From Symsagittifera roscoffensis (lineage: Eukaryota; Xenacoelomorpha; Acoela; Convolutidae): DNA of 64,000 bases. Under the pieces are notes generated by a model. It was not told the DNA's origin. It saw only the letters and a list, made by a program, of their open reading frames with translations, and did not search any database. This document shows positions 53,694 through 63,170 of the stretch, in pieces. The stretch covers positions 25,809,736 to 25,873,735 of the forward strand of contig NC_087066.1 in assembly GCF_963678635.1 (NCBI RefSeq), in the 5' to 3' direction. Numbering within the stretch: the stretch's first letter is position 1; each line of letters opens with the position of its first letter. The translations under genes and the position numbers were made by a program.

Positions 53694-56299
53694 AATTATT
53701 AATTTTTCTCCAACTCCTTTTTCTAGTAATCTCAAATCAAAACATAAACCCTTCCCCTCGTACAGGACCACAAGATTTATTAGTAACACATTACGATTGT
53801 GAAGAAAATGAACAAAAAACACTACATAAATATGCAATAAATCAAGTATCACAATGTGAAACAGAACCACAAGCTATAGAAACCACAGATGTAATAGCAA
53901 CACTCTATTCAAAAGCCCGAGCAACAACAGTTACAGGTTATAAATTCACAGCAACATTTTCCGAAAAGAAAGTACATTGTTCACAAGTCTCGAACGGAAA
54001 CAAAAACCGACTTGACCATGAATCATTCTATCAAAGTAATATAGAACGTCTTTTACATCTCAATCCCGACGATTGTAAAAATGAATTACTTAGACTAAAC
54101 ATCACACGAAATAAAAACTCCCAAAGAAAGTTAGTTAATTTTCAAGTTTTTCCAGACTCTGTACATCAATCACAACTTGAAAGACACCAAGGACATATAA
54201 AACTAGACGAAAAATACCCGTATAACGGCGCACACGGACGATTAACCTATGACCTACACGATAAACATTGGATACCACACATTGGTATAAATGACCCATC
54301 AAACTGCAAAGCAGACACAAAAAATAAAGGATACCAAGAAATAATGTTTTTCGATTGGAAAATACAACTCGAAAAAATACAACTAACACGAGATTTTTCA
54401 GATAATACAATGATCTATCAAGGAATCCGATTACCTTGTAAAAATGATCAAGGTTATTGCGACCCTACAACGAGAACACAAGCAACAATTGTTTGGTTCC
54501 CCGAAGATACATGTACAACATTTCAAGTAGCAAAAATACACGCTCGTATGATAAAATTTCACGAAAAATATTTTATACAATCAATTCCATATGAACACGT
54601 CCATCCATCACGAAAACTAAGTTCTAATTTTAGAAACATAGACAATATAGAAAATAAATTGACACGTTTTCAAATATATCAAGAAACAGAACTTGCATGT
54701 AAATACAGGAATCCACTTCACAGAACACAATACTCTGAAATATTAGTTGAATACGAAAAAGGATTCGACATGACCACTGGAAAAGTAAAAATCGACCCAT
54801 ATGCCACAGGTCATCCTCCAAACGAAGGAACATCCTATATACCAGTTAATTTTGAAAAAAGCAACGGACAACCTGGTGGACATCTAAAACCCCATGACAC
54901 CAGAAGCACACGCTTACAAGAATTATCACTAATGAATACTACATATTTCGGTAATATCCACTATGATATTCATTTAGATATGAAACTAGATTATACAATT
55001 AGCCGAATTTTTCAAGAAATGTCACTCTCCGAATTAGAAACACTACACCAACTATGCGAATTAGAACGAACACAAATATTACAATCACTTGCACTAGCAG
55101 TATTAAAAATACCCTATGCAGGATACTTATTATCTGGAAATAGATCAAATTTTTTAGACTATGAAGGAAACATCTTATGGTTTTATACTTGTACTAAAAA
55201 AGTATCACCACTATACGTTTTTGAAGATAAACGATGTTATAAAAGAATCCCTATCTTTTATAAGAATAAAGTACATTTCGTGGATACACTTTCACGAAGA
55301 ACCTATTTCTGGGATACCGCAGTCCCATGTGGATCAGAAAACAGCCACAATGTAGTACAACTAAACCCTGATGAAAATAAATATTATCTTCTCACTCCAT
55401 ATCCCACATTAATGCAATCACTCAAAAAATTTTCACCAGAAAGCATTCGCGCTATTGCTCGAAACCCAAATATAGACTTACAATCAATAGGAATCTATTC
55501 AAAATCAGATATTCAACATCACATTAGAACACAACAATTCCAAGAATTATTAACACAAATGGACACTATACAAAGACAATCAATAGACCAAAATTTACGC
55601 AAACTTGCAGAAACCGCAGGATTTGCCGATATCTACACGCAAGACTATAGCGGATATTTTAAAGACATTAAAGATTATATATATCTAAACGGTGAAAAAT
55701 ACCGTCCCCAAGATATATCACCAATTAACATTTTTAGCTTTGTTACACTCAAAAATGAGATCCTCGATTTTCTAGGATGGCCCTACTACATCTTAGAAAA
55801 ATTGACTATTTTATACGCAATGTTTAACTTTATTGGATTTCATTTCTCACTTTTAAAAGGAATCTACAACACATGTGCTATACACACACAAGTAAACAGA
55901 CAAGCAAGCGTAGCACGCATACTCTTTGCAGGATTTTTTGGAATCTTTTCTACATCTATAAACAAAATTCTTTTAGACGCACAAATAAAAGAATATAACA
56001 CAAAAATAGCAACACGACAAAATACATACGACGAAGAACATAACAATGTAGACATAACGCCAACGGCACCACAATTACCAGCCCTACCAAATAACCATCC
56101 ACTATCCCTAGTCCCACGAAATTTTCGAAATTTAGCCATCACACATAATCCAAATTTTCGACTCACCACATCACAAAGTCCCATCCAACATATAATGACA
56201 CACCAGTCACAAGATGATAATACTTATGAACAAATTATTGAACAACCCCATACCACCGCTTTTCAGTCTCAAAATAATCATTTTTTTAGCCCACGATGA
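53681..56299 (+). CDS. env: Envelope-like membrane glycoprotein (872 aa), possibly of chuvirus type
   Basis: Starts with a clear signal peptide (MYILKLLIFLQLLFLVIS). A large ectodomain follows, with many cysteines and N-x-S/T sites. Hydrophobic spans lie at about residues 700-727 and 745-765, with a tail of about 100 residues. The segment around Cys504, Cys519 and Cys550 (YTCTKK, RCYKRIPIFYKNKVHFVD, VPCGSE) has the spacing I associate with the conserved region of chuvirus (Jingchuvirales) glycoproteins, thought to be class III fusion proteins. This is recalled, not searched. The role would be cell attachment and membrane fusion, making the element potentially infectious between cells. The stop overlaps the next ATG as ATGA. 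The frame is unbroken. Confidence 0.75.
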   Translation: MYILKLLIFLQLLFLVISNQNINPSPRTGPQDLLVTHYDCEENEQKTLHKYAINQVSQCETEPQAIETTDVIATLYSKARATTVTGYKFTATFSEKKVHCSQVSNGNKNRLDHESFYQSNIERLLHLNPDDCKNELLRLNITRNKNSQRKLVNFQVFPDSVHQSQLERHQGHIKLDEKYPYNGAHGRLTYDLHDKHWIPHIGINDPSNCKADTKNKGYQEIMFFDWKIQLEKIQLTRDFSDNTMIYQGIRLPCKNDQGYCDPTTRTQATIVWFPEDTCTTFQVAKIHARMIKFHEKYFIQSIPYEHVHPSRKLSSNFRNIDNIENKLTRFQIYQETELACKYRNPLHRTQYSEILVEYEKGFDMTTGKVKIDPYATGHPPNEGTSYIPVNFEKSNGQPGGHLKPHDTRSTRLQELSLMNTTYFGNIHYDIHLDMKLDYTISRIFQEMSLSELETLHQLCELERTQILQSLALAVLKIPYAGYLLSGNRSNFLDYEGNILWFYTCTKKVSPLYVFEDKRCYKRIPIFYKNKVHFVDTLSRRTYFWDTAVPCGSENSHNVVQLNPDENKYYLLTPYPTLMQSLKKFSPESIRAIARNPNIDLQSIGIYSKSDIQHHIRTQQFQELLTQMDTIQRQSIDQNLRKLAETAGFADIYTQDYSGYFKDIKDYIYLNGEKYRPQDISPINIFSFVTLKNEILDFLGWPYYILEKLTILYAMFNFIGFHFSLLKGIYNTCAIHTQVNRQASVARILFAGFFGIFSTSINKILLDAQIKEYNTKIATRQNTYDEEHNNVDITPTAPQLPALPNNHPLSLVPRNFRNLAITHNPNFRLTTSQSPIQHIMTHQSQDDNTYEQIIEQPHTTAFQSQNNHFFSPR

Positions 56300-57156
56300 G
56301 CCGCCAACTTGGATCACTACACCGATCAAATTCCCACCCAACCAATCTTACCTCTCCAATCCCAATAATACCACTTTTTGCTTTTCCGCCACCCGATTTT
56401 CCATCTAGTAATGTAACATCAGGCATGAATTCCGACACTAATTCACACATCTCAGTTTTATATTCCATCTCACAACTCAATAACCCGAATATTGAAACCC
56501 CCGATGAATTTGCCGACTCAGAACCATCCCCATCCAATAATTTTCATAACTCTTCTAATTTTTCTCAACCCCCTTTTCAACCCATATTATCCAATAACCC
56601 TGACCCAATCACTCCCACACCCTCTTATGCTTCCCAAGTTACCCCAACCTACTCCTCATACCATTCTGACCAATCATCTCATTCTCCAGACACCCCCCGA
56701 ATCTCCCCAGAGCTAGATAATTTTATTACCCTTCAACAACAACCCTACCACCTTAATACCCCAACCATAAACCAAATCTCCTCCACAATAAATTCATCCA
56801 ACCCCCCTACCCCTACACCCTCTTCAAATTATACTGAATCATTAGCACCATCATCCACATCAACTGAATCTTCACTCAACACTAATAGAGCTTACCGCAC
56901 TTTTAAAAGAAAGTTCCCCAAACATCCTTTCCCAGCAAAACCAGGAACAGCCCGTGAATACATCAACCACCCCAAGCATACTAACACAAAAGAATTTTTA
57001 GCCATCACCTTACCCTCAATCCCACAATACACCTTAAACACCCCCCACGACACTAACGAAACACGCAACTTTGTAGATGAATACGTTTTAATGCCCACTC
57101 TCTCTTGGACCTCATATTATCATTTTCCTAAACCCTCTTTGCTTACCTTTATCTAA
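56296..57156 (+). CDS. Ser/Pro/Asn-rich accessory protein, unrecognised (286 aa)
   Basis: Begins in the ATGA overlap with env, the layout used for termination-reinitiation in compact viral messages. The first 190 residues or so are Ser, Pro, Thr and Asn with hardly any charged residues, so probably disordered. A basic patch (RAYRTFKRKFPKHPFPAKPG, about 198-217) precedes a more ordered end. There is no signal peptide or membrane span. The DNA is C-rich even compared with the rest of the element. No family is recognised; a phosphoprotein-like or matrix-like role would be guesswork. Confidence 0.6.
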   Translation: MSRQLGSLHRSNSHPTNLTSPIPIIPLFAFPPPDFPSSNVTSGMNSDTNSHISVLYSISQLNNPNIETPDEFADSEPSPSNNFHNSSNFSQPPFQPILSNNPDPITPTPSYASQVTPTYSSYHSDQSSHSPDTPRISPELDNFITLQQQPYHLNTPTINQISSTINSSNPPTPTPSSNYTESLAPSSTSTESSLNTNRAYRTFKRKFPKHPFPAKPGTAREYINHPKHTNTKEFLAITLPSIPQYTLNTPHDTNETRNFVDEYVLMPTLSWTSYYHFPKPSLLTFI

Positions 57157-57187
57157 CACTCACATCGATATAGAGCGAAATACGGAC

Positions 57188-58102
57188 ATGCTATATCGAC
57201 TCACTACACCACTAACCGCTAGACAATTTACTTACGTTGGATATAAAAAATCACTAAAAACACACACTGCACCTAGAGCTAACGAATATACACTCGAATA
57301 CTATGATCACAACATCATCAGAGCTAACCAAGATCAATTCTTAGACGACGATCGCTTCGCTAATCCACAAATTACCGAGAAATTTTTCATCAAGACACCA
57401 TATATATTTACACTAAACATCTTCGACCGAAAGTTTGATCACATTATTTCAGAAGCACTAATAGACACACAAGCATACGAAAGTTTCAAAGAACGCTTCC
57501 AAATATTTTCACTAACCTTTCATTTCCTTGCACCACACGAAAGAGATTTACACTGCTCACACGATATTATGTTGCGCACTAAACAAACCCACACATATAG
57601 TTATTATCGCTTCATCCAAAATCACTTTGACCTACACACACCCTCTAGACAACCACACCATCGTTTTCAATTCATTAATTCCAAATACACTTCACCATTT
57701 TTCCTAAATTTCACATATTGCATTAAAGATACTAACCTTCATGGTATTCTTCGTAATTATGACCCCATAACCCAAATGTACATCTTCTGTCCCATCACCA
57801 AGACCTTCAACGCCGAAGAATCCCGACCCTTCCTTATCCCGCACGAGTTTGTACAACCCATAGAAATCCCAATTTTAGAATTCATCCACAACACTAAATT
57901 CAATCACAAATTATATAATCTAATCCAAAACACACCTTATGAGTTTGCAGTTGGCACTGAAGAACTAACCACTATTAAGGCACTTCAATTGCTTTGGCCA
58001 CTGCTTCAAACTAAAAATATCATCCGCATCTTAGCTAAACTACTAACAACTTCAGAACTAATTCACGACATCTTCCCCCACGGTTTTTTCCCCGACGACT
58101 AA
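57188..58102 (+). CDS. Accessory protein, unrecognised (304 aa)
   Basis: The last open frame of the element, 31 bp after the preceding one. The composition is that of a folded globular protein rich in aromatics and His (EYTLEYYDHN, HDIMLRTKQTHTYSYY, PITQMYIFCPIT), with no signal peptide or membrane span. The stop is followed after two bases by a strong splice donor. No similarity to known retroviral accessory proteins is recognised. Its intact length in a young element argues that it is functional. Confidence 0.62.
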   Translation: MLYRLTTPLTARQFTYVGYKKSLKTHTAPRANEYTLEYYDHNIIRANQDQFLDDDRFANPQITEKFFIKTPYIFTLNIFDRKFDHIISEALIDTQAYESFKERFQIFSLTFHFLAPHERDLHCSHDIMLRTKQTHTYSYYRFIQNHFDLHTPSRQPHHRFQFINSKYTSPFFLNFTYCIKDTNLHGILRNYDPITQMYIFCPITKTFNAEESRPFLIPHEFVQPIEIPILEFIHNTKFNHKLYNLIQNTPYEFAVGTEELTTIKALQLLWPLLQTKNIIRILAKLLTTSELIHDIFPHGFFPDD

Positions 58103-58105
58103 CAG

Positions 58106-58184
58106 GTAAGTATGAATTAAATGAATATAACTAACTAATTGAAATATTAAAAAACTCACCATACTTTATCCATGTTTTCCTTAG
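58106..58184 (+). other. 79-nt spliceosomal intron after the last ORF
   Basis: Donor CAG|GTAAGTAT at 58105/58106 matches the consensus fully. A branch-like ATAACTAACTAAT lies inside, and TCCATGTTTTCCTTAG closes it at 58184. It sits in the 3' untranslated region, immediately after the stop at 58102. Confidence 0.62.
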
Positions 58185-59716
58185 ATTTTTAGCCTTCATC
58201 CGACGATCACCTACAAAAACCACAAAAAACAAATAAAGATCGCAAATTTCATCAAACAGACTTCAACAATTCTATTAATCTCTTACACTTATAAATTTAT
58301 AAATTTAATACCAATGCAGTAAATTCATTTCTAAAATTTTCCCCACAAGCAGTAAATCTAATTATGATGAAAATTTGTAACTTAAAATTCCCCCATAACT
58401 AGCAGTAAATTTCCAAATTCTATGCAGTAAATTAATAAAATGCAAATGCAGTACTAACCTTTTGATATTCTCATTTATTCGCACAGAAATTCTATCCACA
58501 CTCGCACAGCTCGCCCACGAAGAATTGTTTAAAATAATGAATTTCAGTTTCAAGTTTTCACACTCAACAACTCTAACATATAATAACATGTTTCAAACTT
58601 TCCTTTAACCCGGTTGGAAAGGAATCATATACTAAACAAAACTAACCAACGCAGCTTACTAAATACCACAAATCATAGAATAACAGCATGACTAAGAAAA
58701 GGAAACCAACGGTACCCAAACCGGATTAACCCAGTTTAAAACTGGATAATTTATTCTTTTGAAGACTATTATAAAGTCTAAGAAAGAAATAATAAAACAC
58801 AAAAAAGTCGAAAGACAAACCCATACCACGAACAATTTGCTTTTTGGAAAAAGGACATAACCAACAAGACATAAGAAAAACCACAACAAACCCAACATAA
58901 AACGTTGTCACATAACAGGACCCCTCACAAAAACCGCATGAAATCATACTCCCACTCCTGGCCTAACCCACCAGGAAGGACGTCCTGAGCATGCTCTATA
59001 GCTGGCCTAACCCACCGTGCTACATCCACGCTTTGTGACCACACCTCTATTTTTAATAAGAGCTACTCAAGTGTGAGTAACTCTTCAAAATAAACGAACT
59101 AAAACAAAAAGCTTTTGTGAAAACAACTAACTAAAATCATAATTAAAAAATATTAAACTAATAAATGTTTTATAAAATGTAAATTACATTATGCAATACA
59201 TAGATCAGAATACAACACCAAGGACGAACATCTAAAGACAAAACGACCCCACTACACTCGAGAGAGAATGACCAACCACAATCGATATGCCCCTCACAAT
59301 CACAACTCAAAGGATTTAGAGTACGACTTGACTTCGCAGAAAAGGACTTCATTGAACTAGACCAATGACCACCTCGATGTTCAAGTATACGTACAGATCC
59401 GAGTAACCAGGCATCCCCTCCACGCACAATCTCCACGCCATTCCCAAACTAGATCAGACACAAAAGAAGTTCTCCACGCAGAACAGAAAAACCTGACATA
59501 GCCAACCATTCTGAAATCAGATTTGAGTTTGTTGCGAAGACTTAGTCGTTGTCACTAGAAGACACAACGTCTTATGTCTCTAACTCCAGCTTCCTGGAAC
59601 TTCTTTAACAAAAAGGAAACAGAAGAAATAAGATGTTCGCCAAACACCAACGTCCATCATCCATCCTTCGAATTGCAGAAGAACTATTCTAAAAAACTCT
59701 GTAAAACCCGGATGGG
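58185..59716 (+). other. Long 3' untranslated region of the giant element
   Basis: No supported open frame. The sequence TGGCCTAACCCACC recurs at 58959 and 59003. The segment just before the LTR (ACCCGGATGGG) is only a weak polypurine tract; a longer purine run lies near 59612-59635. Confidence 0.5.
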
Positions 59717-60126
59717 TGGAACCTGATCTAAACTACATTTTATGATTGGATAATTTAGATATTTTACCAATGTAAAGTATTTAATATTAACCAATCATGA
59801 TCCATCTAACTAACAACCCACTTATTTGTAAGTGCTGAAGTTACTTGTAATTTCAGCACCAGAGAGATTTGAATTTAACTTAGAAATTAGTTGGACTCTC
59901 CCGAGCACTTCAACAGCCGCAATAGACCAGTATACCCTAGATCTATTGAGCCTAGCAGAGACTAGTTAAACAACCTGAGACTAGATAGTATAAGAGTAAG
60001 ATTAGGATCGGTATTAGACTAAGAAGTTGCACGAATCTATCCGGCCGAAAATAAGATAGCGTGACGAGCAGACGGTGTACCCTATCCGAAATTACTCTAT
60101 GAGTTAACCAACTCGGTCCTAACTCA
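59717..60126 (+). repeat. 3' LTR (410 bp)
   Basis: Same ends and length as the 5' LTR, with two substitutions and no gaps. Confidence 0.93.
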
Positions 60127-61179
60127 GATGTAACTCATTTCTCCAAACCCTATTAGAAAAACTCAGGCTCGATTTATAACTCTGGAACGACAGCGGTCGA
60201 AGCGAGAGATTGTAATTTTGAAAAATATAGAAATCTATTTCAAAATGGTCATCGTTTTCGACCACTGGCTTTCCATATTCAGGGTGTACTAGCACTGATT
60301 CTTTTCTAAGTAAGCGCTGTGAGCAACTATGTAATGCGGAACCCGGTGCATTTCGCAAAAACTAGTTTTCCCAGATATTTTTTTGAGTAGAGCCAAAGCA
60401 ACATAAACGCTGTCTGGCTTACATATCATCTAATAGACCCGTAGCCTCACATCAGGTCAAATCTTTTTCAACCTAAGTTTATGCTGCGTAGTTGTTAGTT
60501 TCCTCAATCTAGTTATTTTGATTTCCAATCCTCTCGCGTTTCTTATTTTGCTTCAAGTTAAACGATCTAATATTTTGTTTATCAATGAAGTTTTAAAGGT
60601 GTTTGACTGGATTAAATGATGAAAGACATGTGTACAAGTTTCGGTTACCATGATGGTTTCTGATCTTTTGATAAACAGTAAGAAAAAAATGACTACGAGA
60701 CGATGCCAGATTGATCACAGATGGTGAGAGTATGTAGTACGACGAGATTTGTCTAAAATCATTTGCTGGCTTGGCAAAAGTTTGGCATTTATTTTTCTAA
60801 AGCCAGTCCTGGATTCCAGCATTTGAAAAGTTCGACTTGCGCGTCGAAATCAACTTAACGGGCCAAGACATCAGCCCGCTCCAGTAAGGAGATATGATTG
60901 AAAACACGACTTGCAAAGCTGAAATCTTCTACGCAAAGCGTCAAAAGAAATAGCACGAAATCAGGAAGTTCAATCTTCCGGATCAGGCTGCTGGATAGAT
61001 CTTTTGGCATCTGGGACGCTAGGTTTGAGTCTTGCTAACGGAAAAGCAAGAAAAAAATCCGACCTCTGCCTTACTGCCCTGTCTCTGCCACCGCTTTTGT
61101 GTGCATTAGCAGAGCCGGCATTTCCAACATCAACTCTGGTAACCAGCTGGGATCCAACGTTTCAACGGATGATGAGGTA
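60127..61179. other. Flank between the giant element and a non-LTR relic
   Basis: No gene is supported. It does not continue the satellite array seen left of the element. It may include the far-decayed 3' part of the relic at 61180. Confidence 0.4.
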
Positions 61180-61379
61180 AGAAAACGCCGTTTTTAATCA
61201 GATCTCGCCACCAGAGTTGTTTTCAAACCAAATGAAAGAAATTGTTCTTTATGATGGATGAAGCTGCTTTGTAGATAATAGCCGGATAAAAAACATAAGT
61301 GGATGTTTTACAAACGTTCGATCGGCCATTCAATCAAAAGACGCCAGAGAAGTGTTTTTAGTGCCAAAAATCTCAGCAA

Positions 61380-62110
61380 ATTAAGATAAGAAGCACTTCT
61401 AAATTTTCGTAACTTTTGAGGATAGTTTTACCAGAGCTTACGATTAACTTTTTTAGACAATACCAGGATGAAATACTTGACAAGCCTAATTAAAAGTCCT
61501 CGACATTTGTATCAGCAAACAAATGCACTTGAAAAGAAAACTGCATGAAGCATATATGCCAGAAAAAAGAGGTTCTGAAACAGAGCCTTGAGATACACCT
61601 GTAGTGATTCATAGCCAATCAGAGAAACAGTTATTCATATTTACATATTGAGACCTGTTGGACAATTAAAATTGAAGCCATTTGTAACAATTTTACGCAC
61701 ATCATAGCTTTCGAGCTTTCTCAACAGAACTCAGTGAGTAAGTGTATCAAAAGCGTTTTTTAAAAAACAAAAAGAAAAACAATTTTTTTCCAAGAGAAAA
61801 AAAAGTTACTAATCTCATATATCTCATATGTCAATTTGGTGTTTAGACTAGACATAACTTTTTTCACCTCGACAAATGAGCAGTTAAATAGAGAAATGGA
61901 TTCACATGCTGTAAAATCTGGGTACAATGGATCAACAACTTCCACAGTCGTTGATATCTTAGCCAATTTGGTGCCAATAGTTGAGAAAATATTTATAAAA
62001 GCGATAAATTTTGATGGAGAGCCAGACAAATTTCTTTCATTTACAATAAGTAATTCGACTTTTGTGCGTATAGTGATTTTACTTTTAATTTCACTTAAAG
62101 TCCTACACAT
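61380..62110 (-). pseudogene. Non-LTR linker and reverse transcriptase (decayed)
   Basis: FINIFSTIGTKLAKI and SFVEVKKVMSSLNTK (61760-62050) match the segment that precedes RT in LINE elements. Further on are KAFDTL...VLLRKLESYDV (about 61690-61760) and a remnant of the catalytic box reading FADTNV near 61500-61523, with one Asp lost by a frame change. Stops and shifts are frequent. Confidence 0.65.
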
Positions 62111-62472
62111 TTGTGTCGAGTCTCCTATACAGTTAGTAAACTTATGGTAGTATTACGTTTTTTTTGGCTAGTCTGAAAACTTTTCGTTTTTTCCGACTTT
62201 CAGCAAGAAGTTTTTGCTTTCTGCCTATATCACCATTTTCTGACTCAATTTTTGCATATTTGATTTTTATTCAGGACAGATTTTTTCAAGTGTTTGTGAA
62301 ACCAAGGAGCATTATTCTTGTTTTTAGGTCACATTTCCCGTCCGGGAGCAAAATGATTTTAAAACCTCAGAAGGCCTTGATTAAACTTTTGAAAAGAGTG
62401 TTAGTTGTTATATCAATGGTTAGGCTCGAAAACTCCCGGTTTTGTTTTGAAATTTTTCATCTTTTTTTTCTG

Positions 62473-63170
62473 TTAAGAATGACATATCATGGTAACAATA
62501 ACCGATGAGCGAATTTTCATGAAAAAACCAACCTTTGATATCACCGGATAGTGGTCGGAAAAGCATTCATTTTCCAGTACTTCAATAATAAAATTTTCCA
62601 AATTTCGTGTTATAAAATGATCTATACGTGTTTCTGAGAAATCCCTCAATCGAGTTGCAGGCTTATTCAATTGTTCAAACCATTTGGCTTTTTTTGAACC
62701 TAGGCATGATTGCAATAAATTTTTACTCATATTTCCTAAAATATTGATATTAAAATCTCCAACTACGATTATTGATTAATTAGATTGAGCAAGTTTTTCT
62801 AAATTTTTATTGAGGTCATTGAAAAATGAATTTTATTGAAGCGTGGTAACGCAATAACCCAATTATTTGCATCAATTTCAACAAGTAATGAGATATGGCA
62901 TGGATTCTGGTAAAACACTATCAAGTGTTTCAGTTAATTTTTGAAAATTGTATCAGATTACCACCACGTCTTTTTACTCCATTATTCGTGATAACGGTGT
63001 GAAAATCTTTGATTACATTTAAATTGAGATCGTCAGTTTTCAATTAACCAAGATTCTGTTAAATATATTGTTTTAATAGGAGACTCCAGACCACTATGAA
63101 GTCCTATTACATCTTTGTGAAGCTCTTTTAACGAACGCACACTAGACAGTGAAGCCATCATATTAGCATA
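62473..63170 (-). pseudogene. Non-LTR endonuclease domain (decayed)
   Basis: Landmarks of an APE-type endonuclease occur in order: SLSSVRSLKELHKDV (about 63107-63160), TESWL (about 63045-63060), RRGGN (about 62960-62975), TRIDHFITRN and the terminal SDHYPVIS (about 62540-62565). Frameshifts separate these pieces. In an active element this enzyme nicks the target DNA. Confidence 0.7.

Larger units (their letters stand above)
41208..60126 (+). mobile_element. Giant (18.9 kb) Ty3/gypsy-type LTR element with envelope and accessory genes
   Basis: Two 410-bp direct repeats (41208-41617, 59717-60126) with TG...CA ends enclose a 1.25-kb leader, gag-pol, a polycistronic 3' half and a 1.6-kb 3' untranslated region. 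The LTRs differ at two positions, indicating a young insertion. RT, RNase H and then integrase with a GPY/F-type C-terminus define the gypsy/errantivirus/retrovirus side of LTR elements. Ordinary gypsy elements with env are about 7-9 kb, so this is more than twice the usual size. The plus strand is rich in A and C and very poor in G. No target-site duplication is seen (AATAC left, GATGT right). Confidence 0.92.
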
